Source: an uncultured Gammaproteobacteria bacterium (GTDB lineage: Bacteria > Pseudomonadota > Gammaproteobacteria > Xanthomonadales > Xanthomonadaceae). From it: 17,465 nucleotides of DNA. This document shows positions 7,403 through 14,158 of this stretch, piece by piece. The stretch is from assembly GCA_946885735.1 (NCBI GenBank), contig CAMPGW010000062.1, positions 1-17,465 on the forward strand, in the 5' to 3' direction. The first letter of the stretch is position 1. Each line of letters starts with the position of its first letter. Below the pieces are notes generated by a model. The model was given only the letters and a program-made list of their open reading frames with translations, ran no database searches and was not told where the DNA came from. The translations under genes and the position numbers were made by a program.

Positions 7403-8479
7403 ATGTCGCGCGACGCCATCGCCACCCTCCATGCCGACGCCCTGCGCCACAACCTGGCGCGGGTGCGCGATGCCGCCCGCGGCGCGCGCGTGATGGCGGT
7501 CGTCAAGGCCGATGGTTATGGGCACGGGCTCGAACGCGTCGCCGCTGTCCTGGCCGCAGCCGATGCCTTCGGCGTGTCCACCTTCCAGGAAGCCGAGCGC
7601 CTGCGCGCGGCCGGGCACGCGCAGCGCATCGTGCTGCTGTCGGGCTTCGACGACGCGGCCGACTTCGCGCGCATGCGCCGCCACCGCCTGGAGGCGGTGG
7701 TCCATCATGCGTCCCAGCTCGACCTGCTCGAGCGTCACGGCGCCGGCGAGCCCATGCGCGTCTGGCTGAAACTCGACACCGGCATGCACCGGCTCGGCTT
7801 CCCCGCGGCGACGGCGGGCGATGCCCATGCGCGCCTGCGTGCGCTGGATTGCGTGGACCCCGACATTGGACTGATGACCCACTTCGCCAGCTCCGACGAG
7901 TTCGACGGCGAACAGACCCGTGCCCAGCTGCAGGCCTTCGCCGAGGCCACGGCCCGCCTGTCGGGCGACCGCTCGCTGGCGAATTCGGCGGCCATCCTCG
8001 GCTGGCCGCAAGCGCATGCGCAGTGGGTGCGCGCCGGCGGCGCGCTGTACGGCATGAGCGTGGCGGCCGGCAGGACCGGCGCGGATTTCGGCCTGCAGCC
8101 GGCGATGACCTTGTCCACGCGCCTGCTGGCGGTCAATCGCGTCGCCCGCGGCGAACCGGTCGGCTACTCCGCCACCTGGCATTGCCCGGAGGACATGCCG
8201 GTAGGCGTAGCCGCGATCGGTTACGGCGACGGTTATCCGCGCGGCGCGCCCTCGGGCACGCCGGTGCTGGTGCGCGGTGAGCGCGTGCCGCTGATCGGCC
8301 GCGTGTCCATGGACCTGGTGACGCTGGACCTGCGCGGTTTGCCGGAGGCTGCCGCCGGCGACCCGGTGGTCCTGTGGGGCAGGGGCCTGCCGGTGGAAGA
8401 GGTCGCCGCGCATGCCGGGACGATCGGTTACGCGCTCACCTGCGCGGTGACGCGTCGCGTGCGTTTCGTCGAAGGCTGA
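7403..8479 (+). CDS. alr: Alanine racemase
   Basis: PLP-dependent alanine racemase of 358 residues, close to the family's usual length, cytoplasmic, interconverting L- and D-alanine. The PLP lysine is K35 in AVVKADGYGHG. Y254 in VGYSATW corresponds to the second catalytic base (Tyr265 of the Geobacillus enzyme). K123 in WLKLDTGMHRLG is the position often carbamylated. AIGYGDGYPRG and GRVSMD are further signatures. It starts 9 bases after the serine hydrolase stop on the same strand, so read-through from the peptidase operon is likely, although a private TAGACT -10 may also serve it. In this company the enzyme could act catabolically, converting D-alanine released from wall peptides to L-alanine, as well as supplying D-alanine for peptidoglycan. 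Whether the genome has a second racemase cannot be seen here. Confidence 0.97.
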   Translation: MSRDAIATLHADALRHNLARVRDAARGARVMAVVKADGYGHGLERVAAVLAAADAFGVSTFQEAERLRAAGHAQRIVLLSGFDDAADFARMRRHRLEAVVHHASQLDLLERHGAGEPMRVWLKLDTGMHRLGFPAATAGDAHARLRALDCVDPDIGLMTHFASSDEFDGEQTRAQLQAFAEATARLSGDRSLANSAAILGWPQAHAQWVRAGGALYGMSVAAGRTGADFGLQPAMTLSTRLLAVNRVARGEPVGYSATWHCPEDMPVGVAAIGYGDGYPRGAPSGTPVLVRGERVPLIGRVSMDLVTLDLRGLPEAAAGDPVVLWGRGLPVEEVAAHAGTIGYALTCAVTRRVRFVEG

Positions 8480-8488
8480 GGACAGCCC
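8480..8488. other. Nine-base convergent junction without a terminator
   Basis: Only nine bases separate the alr stop (TGA, plus strand) from the stop of the ABC transporter (TAG, minus strand). There is no inverted repeat or T-tract here, so each transcript probably runs into the 3' end of the other gene. Confidence 0.8.
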
Positions 8489-10246
8489 CTAAAGCAGCTG
8501 CAACCGGGCCAGTTCCGCATACAGGCCCTGCTGCGCCATCAGCTCGGCGTGCGTGCCCTGGGCGACGATGCGCCCGGCGTCCATCACCACGATGCGATCG
8601 GCCTTGAGCACGGTCGCCAGCCGGTGCGCGATCACCAGCGTGGTGCGGCCCTGCATGAGCCGCTCGAGCGCGTGCTGCACCGCGCGCTCGCTCTGTGCGT
8701 CGAGGGCGGACGTGGCTTCGTCGAGCAGCAGGATCGGCGCATCCTTGAGCAGGGCGCGGGCGATCGCCAGGCGTTGCTGCTGGCCGCCGGAAAGGCGCGC
8801 GCCGCGTTCGCCCAGTTCGCTGTCGTAGCCCTGCGGAAGCGCGCTGAGGAAGTCATGCGCCTCGGCGCTGCGCGCCGCCGCCTCGATCGCGGCATCGTCG
8901 GCGTCGAGCCTGCCATAGCGCAGGTTCTCGCGCGCGGTGGTGCCGAAGATGACCGGATCCTGCGGCACCAGCGCGATCGCCTCGCGCACCTGCGCCGGAT
9001 CGAGGTCGCGCAGGTCCAGACCGTCGATGCAGACCCGGCCCGCCTGCGGATCATGGAAGCGCAGCAGCAACTGGAACACCGTGCTCTTGCCGGCGCCCGA
9101 GGGTCCCACCAGCGCGACCGTCTCGCCCGGCGCCACGTCGAGGCTGAAATCCTCCAGCGCGGCGCTGTCGGGGCGGCTCGGGTAGTGGAAGCGCACGTGT
9201 TCGATGTGCAGGTGGCCGCGCACGGGCTGCGGCAGCGCCAGCGGACGGGCCGGTGCGGCCAGCGCCGCCTGCTCGCCGAACAACTCGTTGATCCGGCTCA
9301 TGCCGCCGCTGGCGCGTTGCACCTCGCTCCAGACCTCGGTCAGGGCGCCGACCGATCCCGCGCCCAGCATCGCGTAGAGCACGAACTGGCCGAGGGTGCC
9401 GGCGGTCATCCGTCCGGCGATGACGTCCTGCGCGCCGACCCACAGCACCGCGGTGATGGCGCCGAACACCAGCACGATCACGCTGGCGGTGAGCAGGCTC
9501 TGCATGCGGATGCGCTTGCGCGCCGCGCCCAGCGAGCGCTGCACCGCGACGTCGAAACGCTCGCGCTCGAAGGGCTCGCGGGCGTAGCTCTGCACGGTGT
9601 GCATGGCGTTGAAGGTCTCGCCGGCGCGGGCGTTGGCATCGGCGACGCGATCCTGGCTGTCCTTCGCCGCGCCGCGCACGCGCCGCCCGGACAGTGCGAT
9701 CGGCAGGACGATCAGCGGAATCCCGACCATCGCCAGGCCCGCCAGCCGCGGGCTGGTGACGGCCAGCATCACCGCGCTGCCGGTCACCGTGATCGCGCTG
9801 CGCAGTGCGATGGACATGCTCGAACCGACCACGCTGCGCAGCAACTCGGCGTCCGCCGACAGCCGCGACAGCAGTTCGCCGGCGCGGGTGCGCTCGAAAA
9901 AGGACTGGTCGAGTGCGAGCAAGTGGCCGTAGAGCGACTTGCGCAGGTCGGCGATCACACGCTCGCCCAGCAGCGATACGGCGTAGAAGCGCGCGGCCGT
10001 GGCCAGCGCCAGCACGACCGCGACCACGAACATCATCACGAACCAGCGATCCACCTCGGCGCCGCCGCGGGCGAAGCCGTGGTCGATCACCTGGCGGAAG
10101 GCATACGGGAAGAACAGCGTTGCGCCGGAAGATGCCGCCAGCGCCAGCAGCCAGCCGACCACCAGCGGCCGGTGCGGGCGCAGGAAGGGCAGCAGCCCGC
10201 GCAGGGACAAGAGGCGCTGGCGGGGGGAATCGGCAGGGGGTCTCAT
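8489..10246 (-). CDS. ABC exporter half-transporter (fused permease-ATPase, MsbA/TAP-like)
   Basis: A 585-residue type IV-fold ABC half-transporter that should work as a homodimer in the inner membrane. Residues about 20-320 form the six-helix exporter domain; the hydrophobic stretch beginning at 28 is the first helix. Residues 345-580 are the ATPase: Walker A GPSGAGKST (381-389), Q-loop VPQDP (Q429), signature LSGGQQQR (485-492), Walker B ILLLDE (505-510) and H-loop IAHR (H541). All key residues are intact. The ATG overlaps the stop of the YigZ-family gene as ATGA, making this the last gene of the sigma-factor operon. The cargo cannot be told from sequence; lipids, lipid-linked intermediates, peptides or drugs are all handled by this fold. 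The overlap places it under ECF sigma operon control, which suggests an envelope-related role. Confidence 0.93.
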   Translation of the reverse strand: MRPPADSPRQRLLSLRGLLPFLRPHRPLVVGWLLALAASSGATLFFPYAFRQVIDHGFARGGAEVDRWFVMMFVVAVVLALATAARFYAVSLLGERVIADLRKSLYGHLLALDQSFFERTRAGELLSRLSADAELLRSVVGSSMSIALRSAITVTGSAVMLAVTSPRLAGLAMVGIPLIVLPIALSGRRVRGAAKDSQDRVADANARAGETFNAMHTVQSYAREPFERERFDVAVQRSLGAARKRIRMQSLLTASVIVLVFGAITAVLWVGAQDVIAGRMTAGTLGQFVLYAMLGAGSVGALTEVWSEVQRASGGMSRINELFGEQAALAAPARPLALPQPVRGHLHIEHVRFHYPSRPDSAALEDFSLDVAPGETVALVGPSGAGKSTVFQLLLRFHDPQAGRVCIDGLDLRDLDPAQVREAIALVPQDPVIFGTTARENLRYGRLDADDAAIEAAARSAEAHDFLSALPQGYDSELGERGARLSGGQQQRLAIARALLKDAPILLLDEATSALDAQSERAVQHALERLMQGRTTLVIAHRLATVLKADRIVVMDAGRIVAQGTHAELMAQQGLYAELARLQLL

Positions 10247-10845
10247 CCGCCATCGGCCTCATGAAGGGTCAGGGAGGCGTTGCCGCGACTCAGGTCGCGC
10301 AATCGTCGCTCCAGTTCCCCGACCATGGCGGCGGGAAGGCGCAAACGCAAGCGCAGGCCCTCCGGTGCGAAGGCTTCCTCGAGCTTGGTCGCGCCGACGG
10401 CGGCCAGCAGCGCATGCACGCTGCCCGCCAAGCCGAAGTCGCAGGCGAGCTCGGCTTCGCGCATGCGCATCAGCGCAAGGCGCGGCGCGGTTCGCAGGCA
10501 TTCGGCGGCGCAACCGCCGTAGGCGCGCACCAGGCCGCCGGTGCCGAGCTTGGTCCCGCCGAACCAGCGCAACACGACCACCATCACGCGATCGAAGCCC
10601 TGCGCGTCGATCGCCGCCAGGATGGGCCGGCCCGCGCTGCCACCCGGCTCGCCGTCGTCCGAGGAGCGATAGGCCTGCCCCAATCGCCAGGCCCAGCAGT
10701 GGTGGGAGGCCGATGCGTCGTGGACCTCGCGCAGGAAACGGGCGACGTCCGATTCGGACTCGATCGGCGTGGCCCGCGCCTGGAATCGGCTCCTGCGGAC
10801 CTCGATGGCGAATTGCACGGGGGCCGCGAGCGTGTCGCGGTTCAT
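10243..10845 (-). CDS. IMPACT/YigZ-family protein (UPF0029)
   Basis: A 200-residue protein of the YigZ/IMPACT family. The N-terminal UPF0029 domain carries the diagnostic blocks SSDDGEPGGSAGRPIL (61-76) and LRWFGGTKLGTGGLVRAY (92-109). The C-terminal part (about 140-195) fits the ferredoxin-like DUF1949-type domain. Length and order match E. coli YigZ. The bacterial protein's biochemical role is poorly defined; eukaryotic IMPACT binds the translation regulator GCN1. It overlaps both neighbours by ATGA (stop of the membrane protein gene upstream, start of the ABC exporter downstream), so it is translated as part of the sigma operon. Confidence 0.93.
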   Translation of the reverse strand: MNRDTLAAPVQFAIEVRRSRFQARATPIESESDVARFLREVHDASASHHCWAWRLGQAYRSSDDGEPGGSAGRPILAAIDAQGFDRVMVVVLRWFGGTKLGTGGLVRAYGGCAAECLRTAPRLALMRMREAELACDFGLAGSVHALLAAVGATKLEEAFAPEGLRLRLRLPAAMVGELERRLRDLSRGNASLTLHEADGG

Positions 10846-11723
10846 TCCCGCAGCAGCGGCAACAGGTCGGCAGGAACCGGGTAGTGCGGATAGGCGCGGC
10901 GGAAGCGGAGCAGGCTGTCGGCGGCTTCGGCGTGGCGCCGCGCATCCCGCAGCCTGCGAACCTCCGCGAACCAGGCGGCTGGCGTCATCGAATCCGCCCG
11001 CACCTTCGCCGATTCGCCGGTGGCCCGCGCCGGTGATTGAAGCGGGATGGCCGCGGCAGCGCTTTCGCGGGCGGCTTCCGCGCGCTCAGCCCGGGCCTCG
11101 GCCCTGCGCTGCGCCTCGGCTTCGACGCCGGCGGGTTCCGGAGCCCAGGTTCCGGTCGCGTCGCTGGCCGTGCCCGCCAGGTCCGCAAAGGGCTCGGTAG
11201 GCGCGGGCGGCGGGGCGGGCGCCGCGGCGACGGGCGGGGCGACCTCGGCAGCCGAGTTGGCCGCGGGGCTCGCGGATTGGGCGCGCGCGGGCGCAGGCCG
11301 CAGCTGCGATCGTTGCCGCGGGGTGGCCTTCGGCGCCGGGACGGCGCCCGGCGCGGTCACGGCGGCATCGCTCTCGACGAGCCTGGCTTCGGGCAGGGTC
11401 ACGGTGATGGCGTCATCGGACGGCTGCTCGAGGGTCGCCGGCGCGCTGCGTTCGAAGGGCCCGTTGCGGGTGGGATCGATCAGGTGCCAGCTCACCCCGA
11501 GTGCAAGCACGGCCGCGGCGGCGCCGCCGATGCCCCAGCCGGCGCCACCGAAGGCCAGCCAGCGGTGTCGTGCGCGCCGTGGCGTCGCCGATGCATCCGC
11601 GGCCGCGCGCAGGATCCTCTGGTCGAGCGCGGCCGGCGGTTCGCCCGCGGGCAAGGCGCGCAGCACCCGTGCGAGTTCGCGCTCGTGCTCGTCCAGCGGT
11701 TCGCGGTGCGAGGGTCCTGTCAT
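10842..11723 (-). CDS. Single-span membrane protein in the anti-sigma position
   Basis: A 293-residue protein of unrecognised family, probably the anti-sigma partner of the adjacent sigma factor. The start is the ATG at 11723, which overlaps the sigma stop as ATGA; the open frame extends further upstream only in the shadow of the sigma gene. Residues 1-54 are a charged, likely cytosolic segment with helical character (ERELARVLRALPAGE). Residues 55-77 are one hydrophobic span. Residues about 100-245 are a Pro/Ala-rich, low-complexity periplasmic linker followed by an Ala/Glu/Arg-rich helix. The last 48 residues (AWFAEVRRLRDARRHAEA, then LLRFRRAYP) look like a TPR-type helical pair. The zinc anti-sigma HxxxCxxC motif is absent. 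The assignment rests on topology and position, not on a recognised domain. Confidence 0.8.
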   Translation of the reverse strand: MTGPSHREPLDEHERELARVLRALPAGEPPAALDQRILRAAADASATPRRARHRWLAFGGAGWGIGGAAAAVLALGVSWHLIDPTRNGPFERSAPATLEQPSDDAITVTLPEARLVESDAAVTAPGAVPAPKATPRQRSQLRPAPARAQSASPAANSAAEVAPPVAAAPAPPPAPTEPFADLAGTASDATGTWAPEPAGVEAEAQRRAEARAERAEAARESAAAAIPLQSPARATGESAKVRADSMTPAAWFAEVRRLRDARRHAEAADSLLRFRRAYPHYPVPADLLPLLRE

Positions 11724-12271
11724 GGCTTCAGTTTCTGCCTCAGCTTGTCGAGCGCATAACGCAGTCGCGACTTCACGGTCTCGCGGCCCACGCCGGTGAT
11801 CTCGCCGATCTGCTCCAGCGTCAGTTCCTGCTCCAGCCGCAGCAGCACCACCTCGCGCTGGTCCTCGGGCAATTCCTGCAGCGCCAGTTGCAGCCGCCGC
11901 CGTTCCTCGAAGGCCGACAGGCGCCGCTCGGGGTCGAAGGGATCGGCCTCCCGTTCCGCACGTTCCTGTCCGTCGGCGGGCGCGGCGGGACGATGCTGCT
12001 GCGCGCGCCAGTGGTCGGCCAGGCGATTGTGCGCGATCTGGTACAGCCACGTGCTGAACCTGGCGTCCGGGCGGTATCGGCCGCGAGCGGTGATCACCCG
12101 CTGCCAGACATCCTGGTAGAGCTCCTCGGCCAGCGCCTGGTCGCGCAGCCGGTGCTGCAGGTGCCGGAACAACGGACCACGATGGCGCGAGTACAGCATC
12201 TCGAACGCCGGGCCGTCGCCGCCGGCGTAGGCCAGCATCAGTTCCTCGTCCGTGGGCTCGGGCTGCAGCAT
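11720..12271 (-). CDS. ECF-type RNA polymerase sigma factor
   Basis: A 183-residue group 4 sigma-70 factor directing RNA polymerase to a small regulon. Residues about 20-90 are sigma region 2 (DVWQRV at 54-59, FSTWLYQIAHNRLADHWR at 72-89). Residues 127-180 are region 4 with a helix-turn-helix (LPEDQREVVLLR, LTLEQIGEITGVGRETVKSR). The linker is charged and lacks region 3. The ATG at 12271 is chosen because it sits just ahead of the conserved N-terminal helix; the frame stays open upstream to 12490, but that part is the antisense-biased end of the VWA gene and matches nothing. It overlaps the membrane protein gene by ATGA. Autoregulation is usual for such factors, but no clear ECF promoter is visible in the 58 bases upstream. 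Confidence 0.92.
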   Translation of the reverse strand: MLQPEPTDEELMLAYAGGDGPAFEMLYSRHRGPLFRHLQHRLRDQALAEELYQDVWQRVITARGRYRPDARFSTWLYQIAHNRLADHWRAQQHRPAAPADGQERAEREADPFDPERRLSAFEERRRLQLALQELPEDQREVVLLRLEQELTLEQIGEITGVGRETVKSRLRYALDKLRQKLKP

Positions 12272-12329
12272 CCCGGCCAGCGTACGAAGTTTTGCCGCCG
12301 GCGGATAGCCGGCGGCAGGGTGTGCCGCG
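12272..12329 (-). promoter_or_regulatory. VWA-sigma intergenic region: hairpin and possible -10
   Basis: A perfect 10-bp inverted repeat (12293-12302 with 12308-12317, 5-base loop) lies between the VWA stop and the sigma start. On the minus strand it is followed by AAAA rather than a T-tract, so it is a poor intrinsic terminator. It could be an mRNA-stabilising or attenuating hairpin, or an operator. Nearer the gene, minus-strand TACGCT (12284-12279) ends seven bases before the ATG and fits a TAnnnT -10 of the kind seen at alr and xseA. Neither function is certain. Confidence 0.35.
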
Positions 12330-14102
12330 TCATCGGGTGACCGCCACCGGCGGATCCGCGGCCACCAGCACGCGTGCGCGATCGACCAGCGCGAGGAATT
12401 GCGCGCGGTGGCCGTCGGGGTCCGCGCCGCGCGCACTCTTCGCGAGGGCGCGCACATCGCCCCAGCCGAAACCGCCGACGTGGCGGCCACCGCGCAGCAG
12501 GTCGGCGTAGCCCGCGACCGCCGCGGCCCAGCGCAGCGATGCGCTGGCCTCCGCGCGCGCCTCGGCCAGCCGCACGGGCTGCTCGACCAGGCGACTTGCC
12601 TGCTCGCCGGGGCGCTTGTAGCGCAGGCGCAGCCAGGCGAGCTCGCCGGCGGGTCCGGCGACCTTCGAGCGCCCGCGGTAGCGCAGCGGATCGACGCCGG
12701 GCGTGGCGGCGCCGACGAGGGTGATCTCGTACAGCGCGGTCACGTCGTGGCCGGCGCCGATCTCTCCGGCATCCACGCGGTCGTTGTTGAAGTCCTCGCG
12801 CCGCAACGCACGGTTCTCGTAACCGACGAGCCGGTACTCGGCGACCACCGCGGGATTGAACTCGACCTGGATCTTGACGTCCTCGGCGATGGTCAGCAGC
12901 GTCGAGGACAATTCATCCACCAGCACCTTGCGGCCCTCCTCGATGGAGTCCACGTAGGCGTGGTTGCCGTTGCCGAGGTCGGCGAGCCGTTCGGCCATGG
13001 CGTCGTTGTAGTTGCCGGTGCCGAAGCCGAGGGTGGTCAGCGCGACGCCGCTCTTGCGCTGGTCGGCGACCATCGTTTCGAGCGCACCCTGGTCCACGGT
13101 GCCGACATTGAAGTCGCCGTCGGTCGCCAGCAGCACGCGGTTGATGCCGCCGGGCAGGAAGCTGCGCCGCGCCATCGCATAGGCCAGTTGCAGGCCTTCG
13201 CCGCCGTTGGTGGAGCCGCCCGCCTCGAGTCGTTCGAGCGCCTCCAGGATCTCCTGCTTCTGGCTGCCCGGCGTCGGCGCCAGCACCAGCCCCGCGCTGC
13301 CGGCGTAGGCGACGATGGCGACGCGATCGCCGGGCCGCAGCCGTTCGACCAGTTCGGCCAGGCTGCGCTTGAGCAGCGGCAGCTTGTCGGCGGACTGCAT
13401 GGACCCGGAGGTGTCCACCAGGAACACGAGGTTGGCGGCCGGGATGCTCGCCGCCGGCACGCGGTAGCCCTGGATGCCGATCTGCAGCAGGCGACGTTCG
13501 CGATTCCACGGCGCGCTCGCCAGTTCGGTGCTGACCCGGAAAGGCTGCGACAGGCTCGTCGGCGCCGCGTAGCCGTAGTCGAAGTAGTTGATCATCTCCT
13601 CCGCGCGCACCGCGTCGGCCGGCGGGCGCTGCCCGGCCATGAGCATGCGGCGCACGTTGCTGTAGCTGCCGGTGTCCACGTCGATGGAGAAGGTGCTGAC
13701 GGGCGAGTCCGCGGCCAGTTGCAGCGGATTGTCCTGGAAGCTGGCGTAGCGCTCGGTGTTGGCCGTCATCGGCGCCAGGAAGGCAGGCGAGTGCCTGGCG
13801 ACCGGCGAGGGCGGAGCAGGTGGCGGCCCCACCGCGATCGCGGCTTCGCGCTCCTGGCGCGACCGGCGCTGTTCCTGCGCCGCCTGCTTGGCGGCCGTGC
13901 CGGCGACGAGGCTCGCGTTCGCCGCTGCGGCCGGGTCGGCTGCAGCGGCTGCAGCGTCTACAGGGGCGACGGCCGCGCGGGTTTCCCCGACCGCACCGGG
14001 CTCAATCTGCGCAAGAGCATCGTGTTCGGCGCCGGGCGGCGTGGACTGGCAACCGGCGAGAAGGGCCAGGGACAGGGCGATGGTGAGAGGCGAGAGGCGC
14101 AT
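12330..14102 (-). CDS. VWA-domain lipoprotein, YfbK-like
   Basis: A 590-residue lipoprotein with a von Willebrand factor A domain. The start at 14102 gives a lipoprotein signal (LALLAGC, lipidated C18); Gln at +2 predicts outer-membrane sorting. The frame stays open further upstream, but that part is a shadow of xseA. Residues 20-112 are an Ala/Pro/Arg-rich spacer. Residues 113-185 fit the conserved N-terminal module of YfbK-type proteins (NTERYASFQDNPLQLAADSP, FSIDVDTGSYSNVRR). Residues 222-400 are the VWA domain with a complete MIDAS: DTSGS (D230, S232, S234), T298 and D328 in TDGDFN. Residues 430-580 match the family's C-terminal domain (EDFNNDRVDAGEIGAGHDVTAL starts near 436). VWA domains bind protein ligands through a divalent cation; the partner is unknown. 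It lies upstream of and codirectional with the sigma operon, with a 58-base gap. Confidence 0.92.
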   Translation of the reverse strand: MRLSPLTIALSLALLAGCQSTPPGAEHDALAQIEPGAVGETRAAVAPVDAAAAAADPAAAANASLVAGTAAKQAAQEQRRSRQEREAAIAVGPPPAPPSPVARHSPAFLAPMTANTERYASFQDNPLQLAADSPVSTFSIDVDTGSYSNVRRMLMAGQRPPADAVRAEEMINYFDYGYAAPTSLSQPFRVSTELASAPWNRERRLLQIGIQGYRVPAASIPAANLVFLVDTSGSMQSADKLPLLKRSLAELVERLRPGDRVAIVAYAGSAGLVLAPTPGSQKQEILEALERLEAGGSTNGGEGLQLAYAMARRSFLPGGINRVLLATDGDFNVGTVDQGALETMVADQRKSGVALTTLGFGTGNYNDAMAERLADLGNGNHAYVDSIEEGRKVLVDELSSTLLTIAEDVKIQVEFNPAVVAEYRLVGYENRALRREDFNNDRVDAGEIGAGHDVTALYEITLVGAATPGVDPLRYRGRSKVAGPAGELAWLRLRYKRPGEQASRLVEQPVRLAEARAEASASLRWAAAVAGYADLLRGGRHVGGFGWGDVRALAKSARGADPDGHRAQFLALVDRARVLVAADPPVAVTR

Positions 14103-14158
14103 GGCGGCGGGTCCGGTGTGGGTTCGATGCCTTGAACGCCCGATGCCGCGCGGTGGGG
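14103..14158 (-). other. xseA-VWA intergenic gap
   Basis: Fifty-six bases separate the xseA stop from the VWA lipoprotein start. I see no T-tract terminator, no TAnnnT box close to the start and only a weak GGA about ten bases ahead of the ATG. The lipoprotein may be reached by read-through from xseA or from a promoter I cannot recognise. Confidence 0.5.

Noticed and set aside
3066..8479. A glycopeptide-resistance (van-type) cluster
   Set aside because: A VanX-type domain and a racemase are present, but there is no ligase, dehydrogenase or regulator pair, and the VanX domain is exported rather than cytosolic.
8549..10264. Long plus-strand open frame opposite the ABC exporter
   Set aside because: Composition is Ala/Arg/Gln/His-rich with no recognisable domain. 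It mirrors codon bias of the intact ABC transporter on the other strand.
11724..12050. N-terminal extension of the putative anti-sigma gene
   Set aside because: It overlaps the sigma factor in another frame and is low complexity; the ATG at 11723 gives the ATGA overlap seen throughout the operon.
12272..12490. N-terminal extension of the sigma factor
   Set aside because: The added residues match no sigma region and lie antiparallel-free but in frame-shadow of the VWA 3' end; ATG 12271 leads directly into sigma region 2.
13930..13965. Short GGCTGCAGC-type direct repeats
   Set aside because: They fall in the Ala-rich tether of the VWA lipoprotein and are explained by repeated alanine codons.
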